From: DASYHS01 sp035998295
Lineage (GTDB): Bacteria; Pseudomonadota; Alphaproteobacteria; Azospirillales; Azospirillaceae
Reading direction: 5' to 3'
NCBI RefSeq assembly: GCF_035998295.1
Contig: NZ_DASYHS010000067.1
Location: 1 to 23,431, forward strand
DNA: 23,431 bases
Made by a program: the position numbers and the translations under genes. Below the pieces are notes generated by a model. That model was given only the letters and a program-made list of their open reading frames with translations. It was not told where the DNA came from and did no database searches. This document shows positions 1-5,804 of the stretch, in pieces. Numbering within the stretch: position 1 is the first letter of the stretch; the number at the start of each line of letters is the position of its first letter.

Positions 1-1815
1 GATGGCCGCCTGGCGCATGGCGGCCTCGCCCTGCCCGGCCGCCTCGGCCAGACGCTCCTGGGCCGTTGCCTGCAAGTCGAGCTGATGCGTCAGCTGCGTG
101 AGCGCCTGGGTATGGGCGGCGGTCGCCAGGGCCTCGGCAGCGTCCAGGCGCTCCCTGCGTTCCTTGTTGGTCAGCAACTGGCCCGACAGTTCGATCTCGG
201 TACGAGCCCGGGCGAGGTACCTGTCGCGCTCCAGCCCGAGCATGGTTGCCGCCGCGGTTTCCTCTTTCGCCAGCTTGACGGCCTTCTCGGTCTCAGTCCT
301 CAGTGTCGTACGCGCGTTGGTGACGCGCTCGAGTTGCAATGCCAAGGAGGCGTCGGTATTGGGCGTTTGCAGAGGATGTGCTTGTTGGCCAAGGTGAATC
401 GCAGCGGCATCGGCCCGCCGATCCCTGACGTTCTGTCCCACCAGCGCAGCCTGCTCTCTTGCCTGAGCACGCTCGCGCCAGAGAGGTTGCAGCTCCGCAT
501 TGTTCTGCTGCAGCTTGTCTTGGAAATCGATGCTGGCATGAGAGGCATAACGAGCATCGATCGGAACATGTTCTGGTGGGATAGGCTGACCGCCGGTCTC
601 CCCGGCCAGTCGCTGTTTCTCCAACTCTTGTCCGGTCAAGAGCTGCTGCCGCTCCCTCTCCAGACGGGCAATAGCTTGACTGGTTGTTTCCAGTGTTGTC
701 ACCTGCCCGAGGGCATCGAAGGCGTTGCTTGATGCTCGTCTTACGTATTCAAGGGCGCTTGCCAGAGATGGCACATCGTTCTTGGCGAGATTCCGAATGT
801 GACGACCGAAACGATCGAGCAGTATCTCTTGTGCTCTTGTCGTATTGCCTTGGCTTGTCAGAGTTCGGATGAGCTGAAGTGATTGCGTGTCGAGAAACGC
901 ATAACTCTGCTGTAATTCTAAGGATCCTCTGGATGGATCTGCAAATATTCTGGCAAGATCCACCGAGCTTTTGTCCAAATTCTGGCCAGTTACTGTCGCA
1001 TAATCTTTCGAGAGAGAAATCAATCCCTCAAGTACGGTTCCGCCGATCTGTCCCGTTCGGAGCGTATCGGCCTGGATCTGGCGGGCCGTGCGTACAGAGA
1101 TTCCCCCAGCCTCTGCGGCCCTTTGTGCGATCGCCTCAAGATCACTGAGCGACAGGCCTGTCGCCCCTCCAAATGACCGAGTAGCCATCTCTACTTCTTG
1201 GAGAGACGATCGATAGGATTGGTTGGCGGCGACCAGCACGCCCACCCCCGTGGCCACCGTACCTACCGCCATCCCCAACGGCAGAACCGCTGGCGGAATC
1301 CTGCTGACGAGATTCCGGACGGCACCGAACGTTTCGATGATCTGGGTACCCTGTTGTAAGAGGTCCGTGAACGGCTTGATGCCTTCGGAGAGCGACGAAA
1401 CGACGTTCTCGTTCGCGGCCCCGAACTGCCGGGCGCCGGCCGCCGCCTCCTCGTAGGCGGTCCGTGCCCTGGCAAGGGTCGCGTAGTAGTGGTTCTGGCC
1501 GATCGTCCCGGTTCTCAACGCACGGTCGAGCTGCTCCGCCTGCTGCTGGAAACTGCGGGCGGCGCGGGCCGCCGAGGCGAACCGCTGCTCCAGCTCGGCC
1601 GCGCCCCGGGCCGCCTCGGCCGTCCGCCGGTTCAGCCCGAGGAGGTCCCGGGTGGCGTCCTCGGCCGCACCGGCCAACTCCGCAAGGCGCAGCCCCGCGC
1701 CGGCGGCGGCGCGAGCGGCCTGCTCGGCGTCGTCGCGCAGCCTCCTCAGCTCCTCGCTGCCCGCGCGGATGGCACCGACATCCGCGACCAGGGTCATGCC
1801 CACCACTTGGCTCAT
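1..1815 (-). CDS. Phage tail length tape measure protein (N-terminal 605 residues, runs off window)
   Basis: The frame is open from the ATG at 1815 to the window edge, so only the first 605 codons are visible. The ATG overlaps the stop of the preceding T-like ORF (ATGA), which implies translational coupling. Residues about 15-110 are Ala/Glu/Arg-rich and probably coiled coil. Residues about 175-198 are hydrophobic. Residues about 206-345 match the prophage tail length tape measure family (TMP_2): they include EMATRSFGGATGLS, an ARQIQADTLRTGQIGG block, and IFADPSRGSLELQ followed by TLTSQGNTTRAQEILLDRF. The rest is again helix-rich. In siphophages this protein sets tail length and passes through the tube lumen. 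GC falls from about 70 percent in the first 400 bases to roughly 50-55 percent afterwards, suggesting a mosaic gene. The family call is firm; the total length is unknown. Confidence 0.88.
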   Translation of the reverse strand, partial: MSQVVGMTLVADVGAIRAGSEELRRLRDDAEQAARAAAGAGLRLAELAGAAEDATRDLLGLNRRTAEAARGAAELEQRFASAARAARSFQQQAEQLDRALRTGTIGQNHYYATLARARTAYEEAAAGARQFGAANENVVSSLSEGIKPFTDLLQQGTQIIETFGAVRNLVSRIPPAVLPLGMAVGTVATGVGVLVAANQSYRSSLQEVEMATRSFGGATGLSLSDLEAIAQRAAEAGGISVRTARQIQADTLRTGQIGGTVLEGLISLSKDYATVTGQNLDKSSVDLARIFADPSRGSLELQQSYAFLDTQSLQLIRTLTSQGNTTRAQEILLDRFGRHIRNLAKNDVPSLASALEYVRRASSNAFDALGQVTTLETTSQAIARLERERQQLLTGQELEKQRLAGETGGQPIPPEHVPIDARYASHASIDFQDKLQQNNAELQPLWRERAQAREQAALVGQNVRDRRADAAAIHLGQQAHPLQTPNTDASLALQLERVTNARTTLRTETEKAVKLAKEETAAATMLGLERDRYLARARTEIELSGQLLTNKERRERLDAAEALATAAHTQALTQLTHQLDLQATAQERLAEAAGQGEAAMRQAAI

Positions 1816-2189
1816 CTCTCGCTCCATGCCTCCAAGGCCGCGTGCTCCATCACCTGCAGGCCGCGCACGAGGTCGGGGGTGACCTCGATGCCCAGCATCG
1901 CCAGGCCGGCGCGCACGCCCTCGTAGTCCAGTCCGGTACGCATCAGCCCGCCTCCTTCCAGTCCGCCGACCCAAACCGTCCGCCACTGGGTGGCGACCGC
2001 GCAGAAGGCCAGCACCACCGGCCAGTTCTCCGGCCATACCGGGACGCCGGTCCGGTCTCGTGCGGCGGTCCGTTCCGCGAGCGCCGCCAAGTCGTCGTCC
2101 GACGCGCCGAGCCGGCGGATGTCGTGGAGGTCGTCCTCGTCGATCGCCGCCGGTGGGCCGCGCACCCAGGCGCGCGCGGCCTGGATCAG
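1812..2189 (-). CDS. T-like tail assembly chaperone extension, made by -1 frameshift from the G-like ORF
   Basis: This frame follows the G-like ORF in the -1 phase and has no well-placed start of its own. It reads LIQAARAWVRGPP, then VWPENWPVVLAFCAV, TQWRTVWVGG and GLDYEGVRAGLAMLGI. These features resemble the DUF1799 phage-related family, usually found just before tape measure genes. Joined at the slippery site (2189-2195) to the 128 codons read from 2572, the fusion would be 253 residues, equivalent to lambda gpGT. In lambda, G and GT act together in tail assembly, with the T part contacting tube protein. The stop overlaps the tape measure start (ATGA). The open frame continues upstream to 2393 but that part lies antiphase to G and looks like a shadow. 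The DUF1799 assignment is from memory of the family pattern. Confidence 0.75.
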   Translation of the reverse strand: MIQAARAWVRGPPAAIDEDDLHDIRRLGASDDDLAALAERTAARDRTGVPVWPENWPVVLAFCAVATQWRTVWVGGLEGGGLMRTGLDYEGVRAGLAMLGIEVTPDLVRGLQVMEHAALEAWSER

Positions 2190-2195
2190 TTTCCC
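2166..2195 (-). promoter_or_regulatory. Programmed -1 ribosomal frameshift signal (slippery heptamer plus stem-loop)
   Basis: On the minus strand the heptamer G GGA AAC (2195 to 2189) fits X XXY YYZ in the zero frame of the G-like ORF; lambda G uses the closely related G GGA AAG. The zero-frame stop TGA follows immediately. Four bases after the heptamer begins a 6-bp GC-rich stem, CCAGGC paired with GCCTGG around a 7-base loop (2184 to 2166), placed where a stimulatory structure would be. Slipping back one base continues into the T-like frame to 1812. Confidence 0.82.
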
Positions 2196-2572
2196 CGCTT
2201 GCGCGCCTGCACCTGCTCGCCGGAGATGCTGCGGCGGTAGGCCTCGGTCAGGGCCGCCAGGGCGAAGGGGTTGTCGAGCATCGCCTCGAGGTTCTCCTCC
2301 GTGAACGGCAGGTCCTGGCCGTCCTCGCCCTTGACCTCGCCGTCGCGCCAGCCCGCGAGCACCTCGCGCATCATGTCCTTGTCGCCGGTCCACTGTTCGC
2401 CGCGCAGCTGCGCCTGATCGGCCGCCTTGAGGAGGGCGCGGGACCGTTCGACCGGCAGCGACCGGAACACGGCGTGGAAGCGGTGGACGACGTGCTGGCC
2501 GGGGATGCGGGCGTTCGGCACCTTGGCATCGACGGGGAACTCGTATGTCTCTTCGCGGCGAAGGACGAACAT
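2186..2572 (-). CDS. G-like phage tail assembly chaperone
   Basis: 128 residues, starting at an ATG with GGAG nine bases upstream. The N-terminus is a short beta-rich stretch (FVLRREETYEFPVDAKVP) followed by HRFHAVFRSLPVERSRALL. The C-terminal half (REVLAGWRDGEVKGEDGQ, LPFTEENLEAMLDNPFALAALTEAY) is the pattern seen in small chaperones encoded between tail tube and tape measure genes. The protein is not a virion component in lambda; it coats the tape measure during tail assembly. The last two codons, GGA AAC, form the slippery site and are followed directly by TGA, so termination competes with frameshifting. A strong palindrome separates this gene from the tail tube gene upstream. Confidence 0.75.
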   Translation of the reverse strand: MFVLRREETYEFPVDAKVPNARIPGQHVVHRFHAVFRSLPVERSRALLKAADQAQLRGEQWTGDKDMMREVLAGWRDGEVKGEDGQDLPFTEENLEAMLDNPFALAALTEAYRRSISGEQVQARKRGN

Positions 2573-2615
2573 GGGAAATGTCTCCGTGATCGAGTGTTAA
2601 AGCGTGTCCAGGGGC

Positions 2616-2647
2616 GCGGCCGGTCCGCCCGCGGGCGGACCGGCCGC
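2616..2647. terminator. 32-bp perfect palindrome between tail tube and G-like genes (attenuator-like)
   Basis: Two 16-base arms (GCGGCCGGTCCGCCCG and its reverse complement) meet without spacer, centred between 2631 and 2632. RNA would form a very stable GC hairpin 16 bases after the tail tube stop. No T-tract follows, so full intrinsic termination is uncertain. A partial terminator or RNA-stabilising 3' end would let the abundant tube protein be made in excess over the chaperones; that role is inference. Confidence 0.6.
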
Positions 2648-2663
2648 CGGCTCAGCGGCCGGC

Positions 2664-3602
2664 TCAGCGGATGGTGATGGTGACCTCGTCGTCGCCGGCA
2701 TCCGTCGGCGCGAAGATGAGCGGCGTCGTCAGGTGCGCGATGCCCTGGACCTCGGTGTAGCCGGGGCGGCCGAGCTGGACTTCCGGCGCCGTGATCTCGA
2801 TCACGTTGCCGGCCCCCGAGCCGTGGACGAGCGACAGCGGCACGCGGGCGTGGGAGGTCGCCAGCGCGAAGACGTCCTTGGTGCCGAGCGCCGGTGCCTC
2901 GATGTTGCAGCTGCCCCGGGTCTGGCGGTCGGTGATGACGATCGCCTCCTGGCCGACGAGGAAGCGGCCCTCGACCTGGTTGGCGAGATCCAGCTCGAAC
3001 TCCTGCATCACCGCCTGGTAGCCGTCGATCGTGAAGGCGGGGGTGTTGGCGTCCGAGATCTCCTGGGGGTCCATGAACGCGCTGAAGTCCGCCGCCGGAA
3101 GGGCCGTCGCCGAGGGGGCGACGAAGAGCCCCTTGAAGGAGAAGACGAATTTCGGGATCTGCCCGGCCTGGACCCGCAGCGTGACGTTTCCGCGGGCTCC
3201 GAGGAGCTGGTGGAGCGTGCCGTCGAGATTGAAGTGGATCGACGCGCTCTCGTGACCTTCGGACACCGGCCGGTACACGACTTTCTCGCTTCCCGGGGTC
3301 GCGTCGAGGGTCTGCGACAGGGCGCAGGCACGCAGCAGCGGGCCGTATGCGGGCGCCGTCCCCGCGGCGCCCGAGCCGGCCGCCTCGACCTCGAACTGCA
3401 GCGACACGTGCTTGTTGACCAGGATCTGGGGCTGGCCGCCGAAGTGGGGCCGCTCGAGTTCGCGGGTGATTTCCTGGCCTTCGATCGGCGTCAGCTGGAC
3501 CTTGGTCGCCAGAATGGCGTTGGCCGCTCCGGTCGGTGCCGCGTCGGCCCCATAGCTTGTTTCGACCTTGGCCGTGATGACCTTCTTGCGCCATTTCAGC
3601 AT
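2664..3602 (-). CDS. Major tail tube protein
   Basis: 312 residues from an ATG with an AGGAGA site eight bases upstream. The N-terminus (MLKWRKKVITAKVETSYG) and the following LTPIEGQEITRELERPHFGG, then many short beta strands with repeated F/V-x-F patterns (SLQFEVEAAGSG, PKFVFSFKGLF), match phage tail tube proteins of non-contractile tails. It would polymerise as hexameric rings stacked on the tape measure, like lambda gpV. No sheath gene accompanies it, which supports a flexible siphovirus-type tail rather than a contractile one. It sits between the terminator gene (92-base gap) and the chaperone pair, the conserved U-V-G-T-H order. It is the strongest structural gene for identifying the particle type. 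No capsid-like features are present. Confidence 0.82.
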   Translation of the reverse strand: MLKWRKKVITAKVETSYGADAAPTGAANAILATKVQLTPIEGQEITRELERPHFGGQPQILVNKHVSLQFEVEAAGSGAAGTAPAYGPLLRACALSQTLDATPGSEKVVYRPVSEGHESASIHFNLDGTLHQLLGARGNVTLRVQAGQIPKFVFSFKGLFVAPSATALPAADFSAFMDPQEISDANTPAFTIDGYQAVMQEFELDLANQVEGRFLVGQEAIVITDRQTRGSCNIEAPALGTKDVFALATSHARVPLSLVHGSGAGNVIEITAPEVQLGRPGYTEVQGIAHLTTPLIFAPTDAGDDEVTITIR

Positions 3603-3694
3603 GAACGTCTTCTCCTGGTTGGAACCGGCCTCGGCCGGCGGGTGGGCTGGGCCGGAGGTTCCGGCACGCTGGAAAGAAAGGGGATCGGTGTCGG

Positions 3695-4177
3695 CTACTC
3701 GACGTGGCGGGTGTGGAGCGTGAGGTCGACGCGGTGGCAGGGAATGCCCGCGAACGCCGCGGGCTCTCCGGCCTCGACCAGGGCGCCGGAGGCGGTCTCG
3801 CCGTCCGGCTCCGCGACGGAGCCGAGGATGCTGCCGCCCAGCGTCTCGTCGGCGGCGAGGCCGGCGCGGATCGCCTCGACGAGGCCGTCGAGCACGATCT
3901 CGCTCGCCCCGGCGTCGTCGATCTCGACCAGGCCGGTGATCCGCCAGCTATGGGTGACGATCCGGCGGCCGAGCGTGGGCGATGCGTCGCGGGTGGCGAC
4001 GCGCCGCAGGTACCAGCCGCGTACACGGGCCGCCGGGTCGCCTTCGGGCCAGGCATGGAGGGCCTGGAGGTCAGTATCGCTGACGGCATGGCGCTGGCGG
4101 TCGTGTACGCGGCCGATCTCGGGAATGGAGTTCAGCACGTCGAGGATGGCGGCGCGGATCTGGGCGAGCCTGCTCAT
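3695..4177 (-). CDS. Tail terminator (gpU-like) protein
   Basis: 160 residues; ATG at 4177 with GGGAG seven bases upstream. The N-terminal helix (RLAQIRAAILDVLNSIPEIG) and later segments (THSWRITGLVEIDD, LDGLVEAIRAGLAADETLGG, then HRVDLTLHTRHVE at the end) fit the small tail terminator family. These proteins form a ring that caps the tail tube and, in complete phages, joins the head. Position directly upstream of the tail tube gene supports this. It is the first gene of the tail transcription unit, preceded by an intergenic region with palindromes and a terminator for the upstream activator gene. The family is very diverse, so the call relies partly on gene order. Confidence 0.65.
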   Translation of the reverse strand: MSRLAQIRAAILDVLNSIPEIGRVHDRQRHAVSDTDLQALHAWPEGDPAARVRGWYLRRVATRDASPTLGRRIVTHSWRITGLVEIDDAGASEIVLDGLVEAIRAGLAADETLGGSILGSVAEPDGETASGALVEAGEPAAFAGIPCHRVDLTLHTRHVE

Positions 4178-4285
4178 CGGGTGGCTCCCGGAGCGGCTCG
4201 CGAGGCGGAGGCGGAATGGGGAAGGCGCGGTGCCACTGTCTGTCCCTCGATCGCGGTGCCGGGCTTGCTAGCCCGTTCGGATGGA

Positions 4286-4334
4286 GAGAACTTAGCCAGA
4301 ACGGATTAGGATGATCATCCGGAAGGACTTCCGG
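4286..4334 (-). promoter_or_regulatory. Candidate activator-dependent promoter of the tail operon
   Basis: A perfect 12-bp palindrome GGATGATCATCC (4309-4320) abuts a second one, CCGGAAG-GA-CTTCCGG (4319-4334). A -10-like TAAGTT lies at 4294-4289 on the minus strand with no good -35, so the palindromes would be centred near -33 and -45. Mor-family activators bind near -43 at promoters lacking a -35. The tail genes begin 110 bases downstream. That the Mor-like protein binds here is inference. Confidence 0.4.
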
Positions 4335-4356
4335 TGCGGACAGGCTGCGCGCAACG

Positions 4357-4385
4357 AAAAAGGCCGGCGGATTTCTCCGCCGGCC
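4357..4385 (-). terminator. Rho-independent terminator of the Mor-like activator gene
   Basis: On the minus strand GGCCGGCGGA, a 4-base loop (GAAA) and TCCGCCGGCC are followed by TTTTT. The hairpin lies 31 bases after the activator stop codon and separates its transcript from the tail operon, so the tail genes need a promoter of their own. Confidence 0.85.
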
Positions 4386-4416
4386 CGTCCGGGTGTCGTT
4401 GCCGTGGAGCGCCGCG

Positions 4417-4812
4417 TCAGGCGGAGGCGCGTCCGGAGTTGCGGATCATGCGGACGTAGCGTGCCGAGCAGCCGAGATCGCGTGCGATCTCCGCCGTTCC
4501 GCCTTCCGCCTCCACGATGGCCTGCTTGAGCTGGTGCCGGGTCGTCAGCACGGGGATCTCCGGCGAGGTGCCGCCGAAACGCCCCGCGAGCATCCTGGCG
4601 GCGTCGAGCCCGATCACGCCGACCAGCACGTGGCCGGGCTTCGGGCGCTTCGGAAAGTAGCACGTGACCCCGCCGAAGCGCGCGACCAGCCTGAGCGCCA
4701 CCTCGGGCGAGGTGAGTGCCGCGATCTCGGCCAGGAGCGGCGGCCAGCCCCGCCTGTCGATCTCGGGCAGGGGCGCCGGAGCGGGTCTTGGGGGCGGGGC
4801 GGACGGCGTCAT
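4417..4812 (-). CDS. Mor-family transcription activator
   Basis: The frame is open back to a TTG at 4881, but that TTG is part of a TTGACA promoter hexamer and upstream codons overlap operators. The best start is the ATG at 4812, nine bases after GGAGAGG (ATG 4818 is the alternative), giving 131 residues. The core fits the Mor pattern twice over: a helical LLAEIAALTSPEVALRLVAR, FGGVTCYFPKRP, then GLDAARMLAGRFGGTSPEIP. It ends in a helix-turn-helix, QLKQAIVEAEGGTAEIARD and LGCSARYVRMIRNSG. Mor activates middle transcription in phage Mu as a dimer. Here the gene is divergent from a CI-like repressor and precedes tail genes, the position prtN holds in pyocin clusters, although it is not a PrtN homologue. 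It is likely repressed by the neighbour and in turn switches on the tail operon. Confidence 0.72.
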   Translation of the reverse strand: MTPSAPPPRPAPAPLPEIDRRGWPPLLAEIAALTSPEVALRLVARFGGVTCYFPKRPKPGHVLVGVIGLDAARMLAGRFGGTSPEIPVLTTRHQLKQAIVEAEGGTAEIARDLGCSARYVRMIRNSGRASA

Positions 4813-4833
4813 CGGCATCAACCTCTCCATGGA

Positions 4834-4849
4834 CTTCACGAACGTGAAG
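4834..4849. promoter_or_regulatory. Operator 1 of the divergent repressor/activator region
   Basis: CTTCACG-AA-CGTGAAG has perfect 7-bp arms around AA. It lies just downstream of the -10 (TATATT, 4855-4850 minus) of the activator gene, over its transcription start. It is the best match to the shared core YACGWWYGTR. Confidence 0.7.
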
Positions 4850-4881
4850 AATATAGTCACGTATGTGAAGGCGTCTGTCAA
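4850..4881 (-). promoter_or_regulatory. Candidate promoter of the Mor-like gene
   Basis: Minus strand TTGACA (4881-4876) is a perfect -35; the best -10 is TATATT (4855-4850), 20 bases away, which is long. Operators 1-3 cover this promoter, so repressor binding would block it. Confidence 0.45.
4855..4870. promoter_or_regulatory. Operator 2
   Basis: AGTCACG-TA-TGTGAAG, 21 bp (two helical turns) from operator 1, so dimers on both sites would lie on one DNA face. It abuts the activator -10 box. Confidence 0.6.
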
Positions 4882-4895
4882 TTACGAACGTGCTG
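4880..4895. promoter_or_regulatory. Operator 3
   Basis: AATTACG-AA-CGTGCTG shares the core TACGAACGTG with the other sites and overlaps the -35 hexamer of the activator promoter. Outer bases are less symmetric, suggesting weaker binding. Confidence 0.5.
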
Positions 4896-4901
4896 CCGAG
4901 C

Positions 4902-4937
4902 TTGCGCAGGGGCGTGAAGCGCGCTACGTTCGTAGAA
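4902..4937 (+). promoter_or_regulatory. Repressor promoter with overlapping operator 4
   Basis: TTGCGC (4902-4907), a 17-base spacer and TACGTT (4925-4930) form a modest promoter. The palindrome CTACG-TT-CGTAG, within 4922-4937, covers the -10, which would allow negative autoregulation of the repressor. Confidence 0.5.
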
Positions 4938-4997
4938 GAACAAACGATTCAAGCCGGGTAAGACAATGGTCCGGAGAAGAAGGATCACACGGCTGCA

Positions 4998-5771
4998 GTG
5001 GGGAGCATGAACGTGGGATTGGATCTCGATCCGGCTTTCGTTGATCGCATAAACGTGCTCGTCGAACGGGCCGGCGGCGCCGCATCGCTGGCTCGCGCCT
5101 CGGGTCTCTCGGAAGGGGTGATCGCGAAGTACCGGCGAGGCGAGAGCGACCCGTCGCGCGCGCGGCTCGTCGCGCTGGCGGCCGCCGGCGGGGTGTCGGT
5201 GGAGTGGCTCGCGACAGGGCGGCGGGCGGCGCCGTCCGACCCCGTGGCCGCGCAGGCCGAGGAGCCCGCCGCCTTGAAATACGAGATGGAGGCGGGCTTC
5301 GAGGATCCCCGCGGCATCGCGATGTTCGCGCATGCCGACCAGCTCGGACCGGAGTTCGTCCTCTTGCCCCGCTACGAGGTGAGGGCGGCGGCCGGCGGCG
5401 GCGCGCTGGTCCATTCGGAGCAGGTGGTCGACCACCTCGCCTTCAAGTCCGACTGGGTTCGCCACCGCCTGCGGCGCAACCCCGCGCATCTGGGGCTGAT
5501 CGAGGCGATGGGCGATTCGATGGAGCCGACGATCTCCGACGGCGACCTGCTGCTGGTCGACTTCTCGGAGAACAAGGTCAAGGACAACGCGATCTACGCG
5601 CTGTCCGCCGACGGCGACCTGATCGTCAAGCGCATCCAGCGCAATCCCATCACCGGATCGCTGACGATCATCAGCGACAACCCCCGCTACCAGCCCATCG
5701 TCCTCGAGGGCCACGAGGCGGCCCGGCTGCGCGTCGTCGGCCAGGTCTGCTGGCACGGCGGGCTGATATGA
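4998..5771 (+). CDS. CI/LexA-type repressor with XRE HTH and S24 autoprotease domain
   Basis: 257 residues from GTG 4998; ATG 5007 is equally possible, and neither has an ideally spaced ribosome site. Residues about 27-73 form an XRE helix-turn-helix (GAASLARASGLSEGVIAKY, then VSVEWLATGR). Residues about 125-250 are a peptidase S24 domain with nucleophile Ser174 in GDSMEPTISDGD and general base Lys211 in DGDLIVKRI. The expected self-cleavage site is Ala132-Gly133 in RAAAGGG. Such repressors cut themselves when RecA is activated by DNA damage, releasing phage or pyocin genes. It diverges from the Mor-like gene over four operators and is convergent with hslU, marking the right end of the phage-derived island. 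The family call is firm; SOS inducibility is inferred from the catalytic residues. Confidence 0.9.
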   Translation: MGSMNVGLDLDPAFVDRINVLVERAGGAASLARASGLSEGVIAKYRRGESDPSRARLVALAAAGGVSVEWLATGRRAAPSDPVAAQAEEPAALKYEMEAGFEDPRGIAMFAHADQLGPEFVLLPRYEVRAAAGGGALVHSEQVVDHLAFKSDWVRHRLRRNPAHLGLIEAMGDSMEPTISDGDLLLVDFSENKVKDNAIYALSADGDLIVKRIQRNPITGSLTIISDNPRYQPIVLEGHEAARLRVVGQVCWHGGLI

Positions 5772-5793
5772 GCCGCCGCCGGGCCGGGGCGGC
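5772..5793. terminator. Possible convergent terminator hairpin between repressor and hslU
   Basis: GCCGCC and GGCGGC pair around a 10-base loop directly after the repressor stop. No T-tract is visible, so this is weak evidence. Confidence 0.3.
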
Positions 5794-5804
5794 AGCCTCC
5801 CGCA

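Noticed and set aside
85..1148. Several short plus-strand frames opposite the tape measure gene
   Set aside because: The minus strand is open for 605 codons with tape measure features; the plus-strand frames show no domain.
2190..2393. N-terminal part of the T-like frame as a separate gene starting at 2393
   Set aside because: This part is Gly/Arg-rich and antiphase to the G-like gene; the frameshift signal explains how the downstream frame is translated.
2371..4089. Long minus-strand frame of 572 codons across the tail tube and terminator genes
   Set aside because: It is Arg/Pro/Ser-rich and overlaps two recognisable tail genes in another frame; GC-rich DNA leaves such shadow frames open.
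2604..4271. Long plus-strand frame of 555 codons opposite the tail genes
   Set aside because: Antisense shadow with low-complexity composition and no ribosome site.
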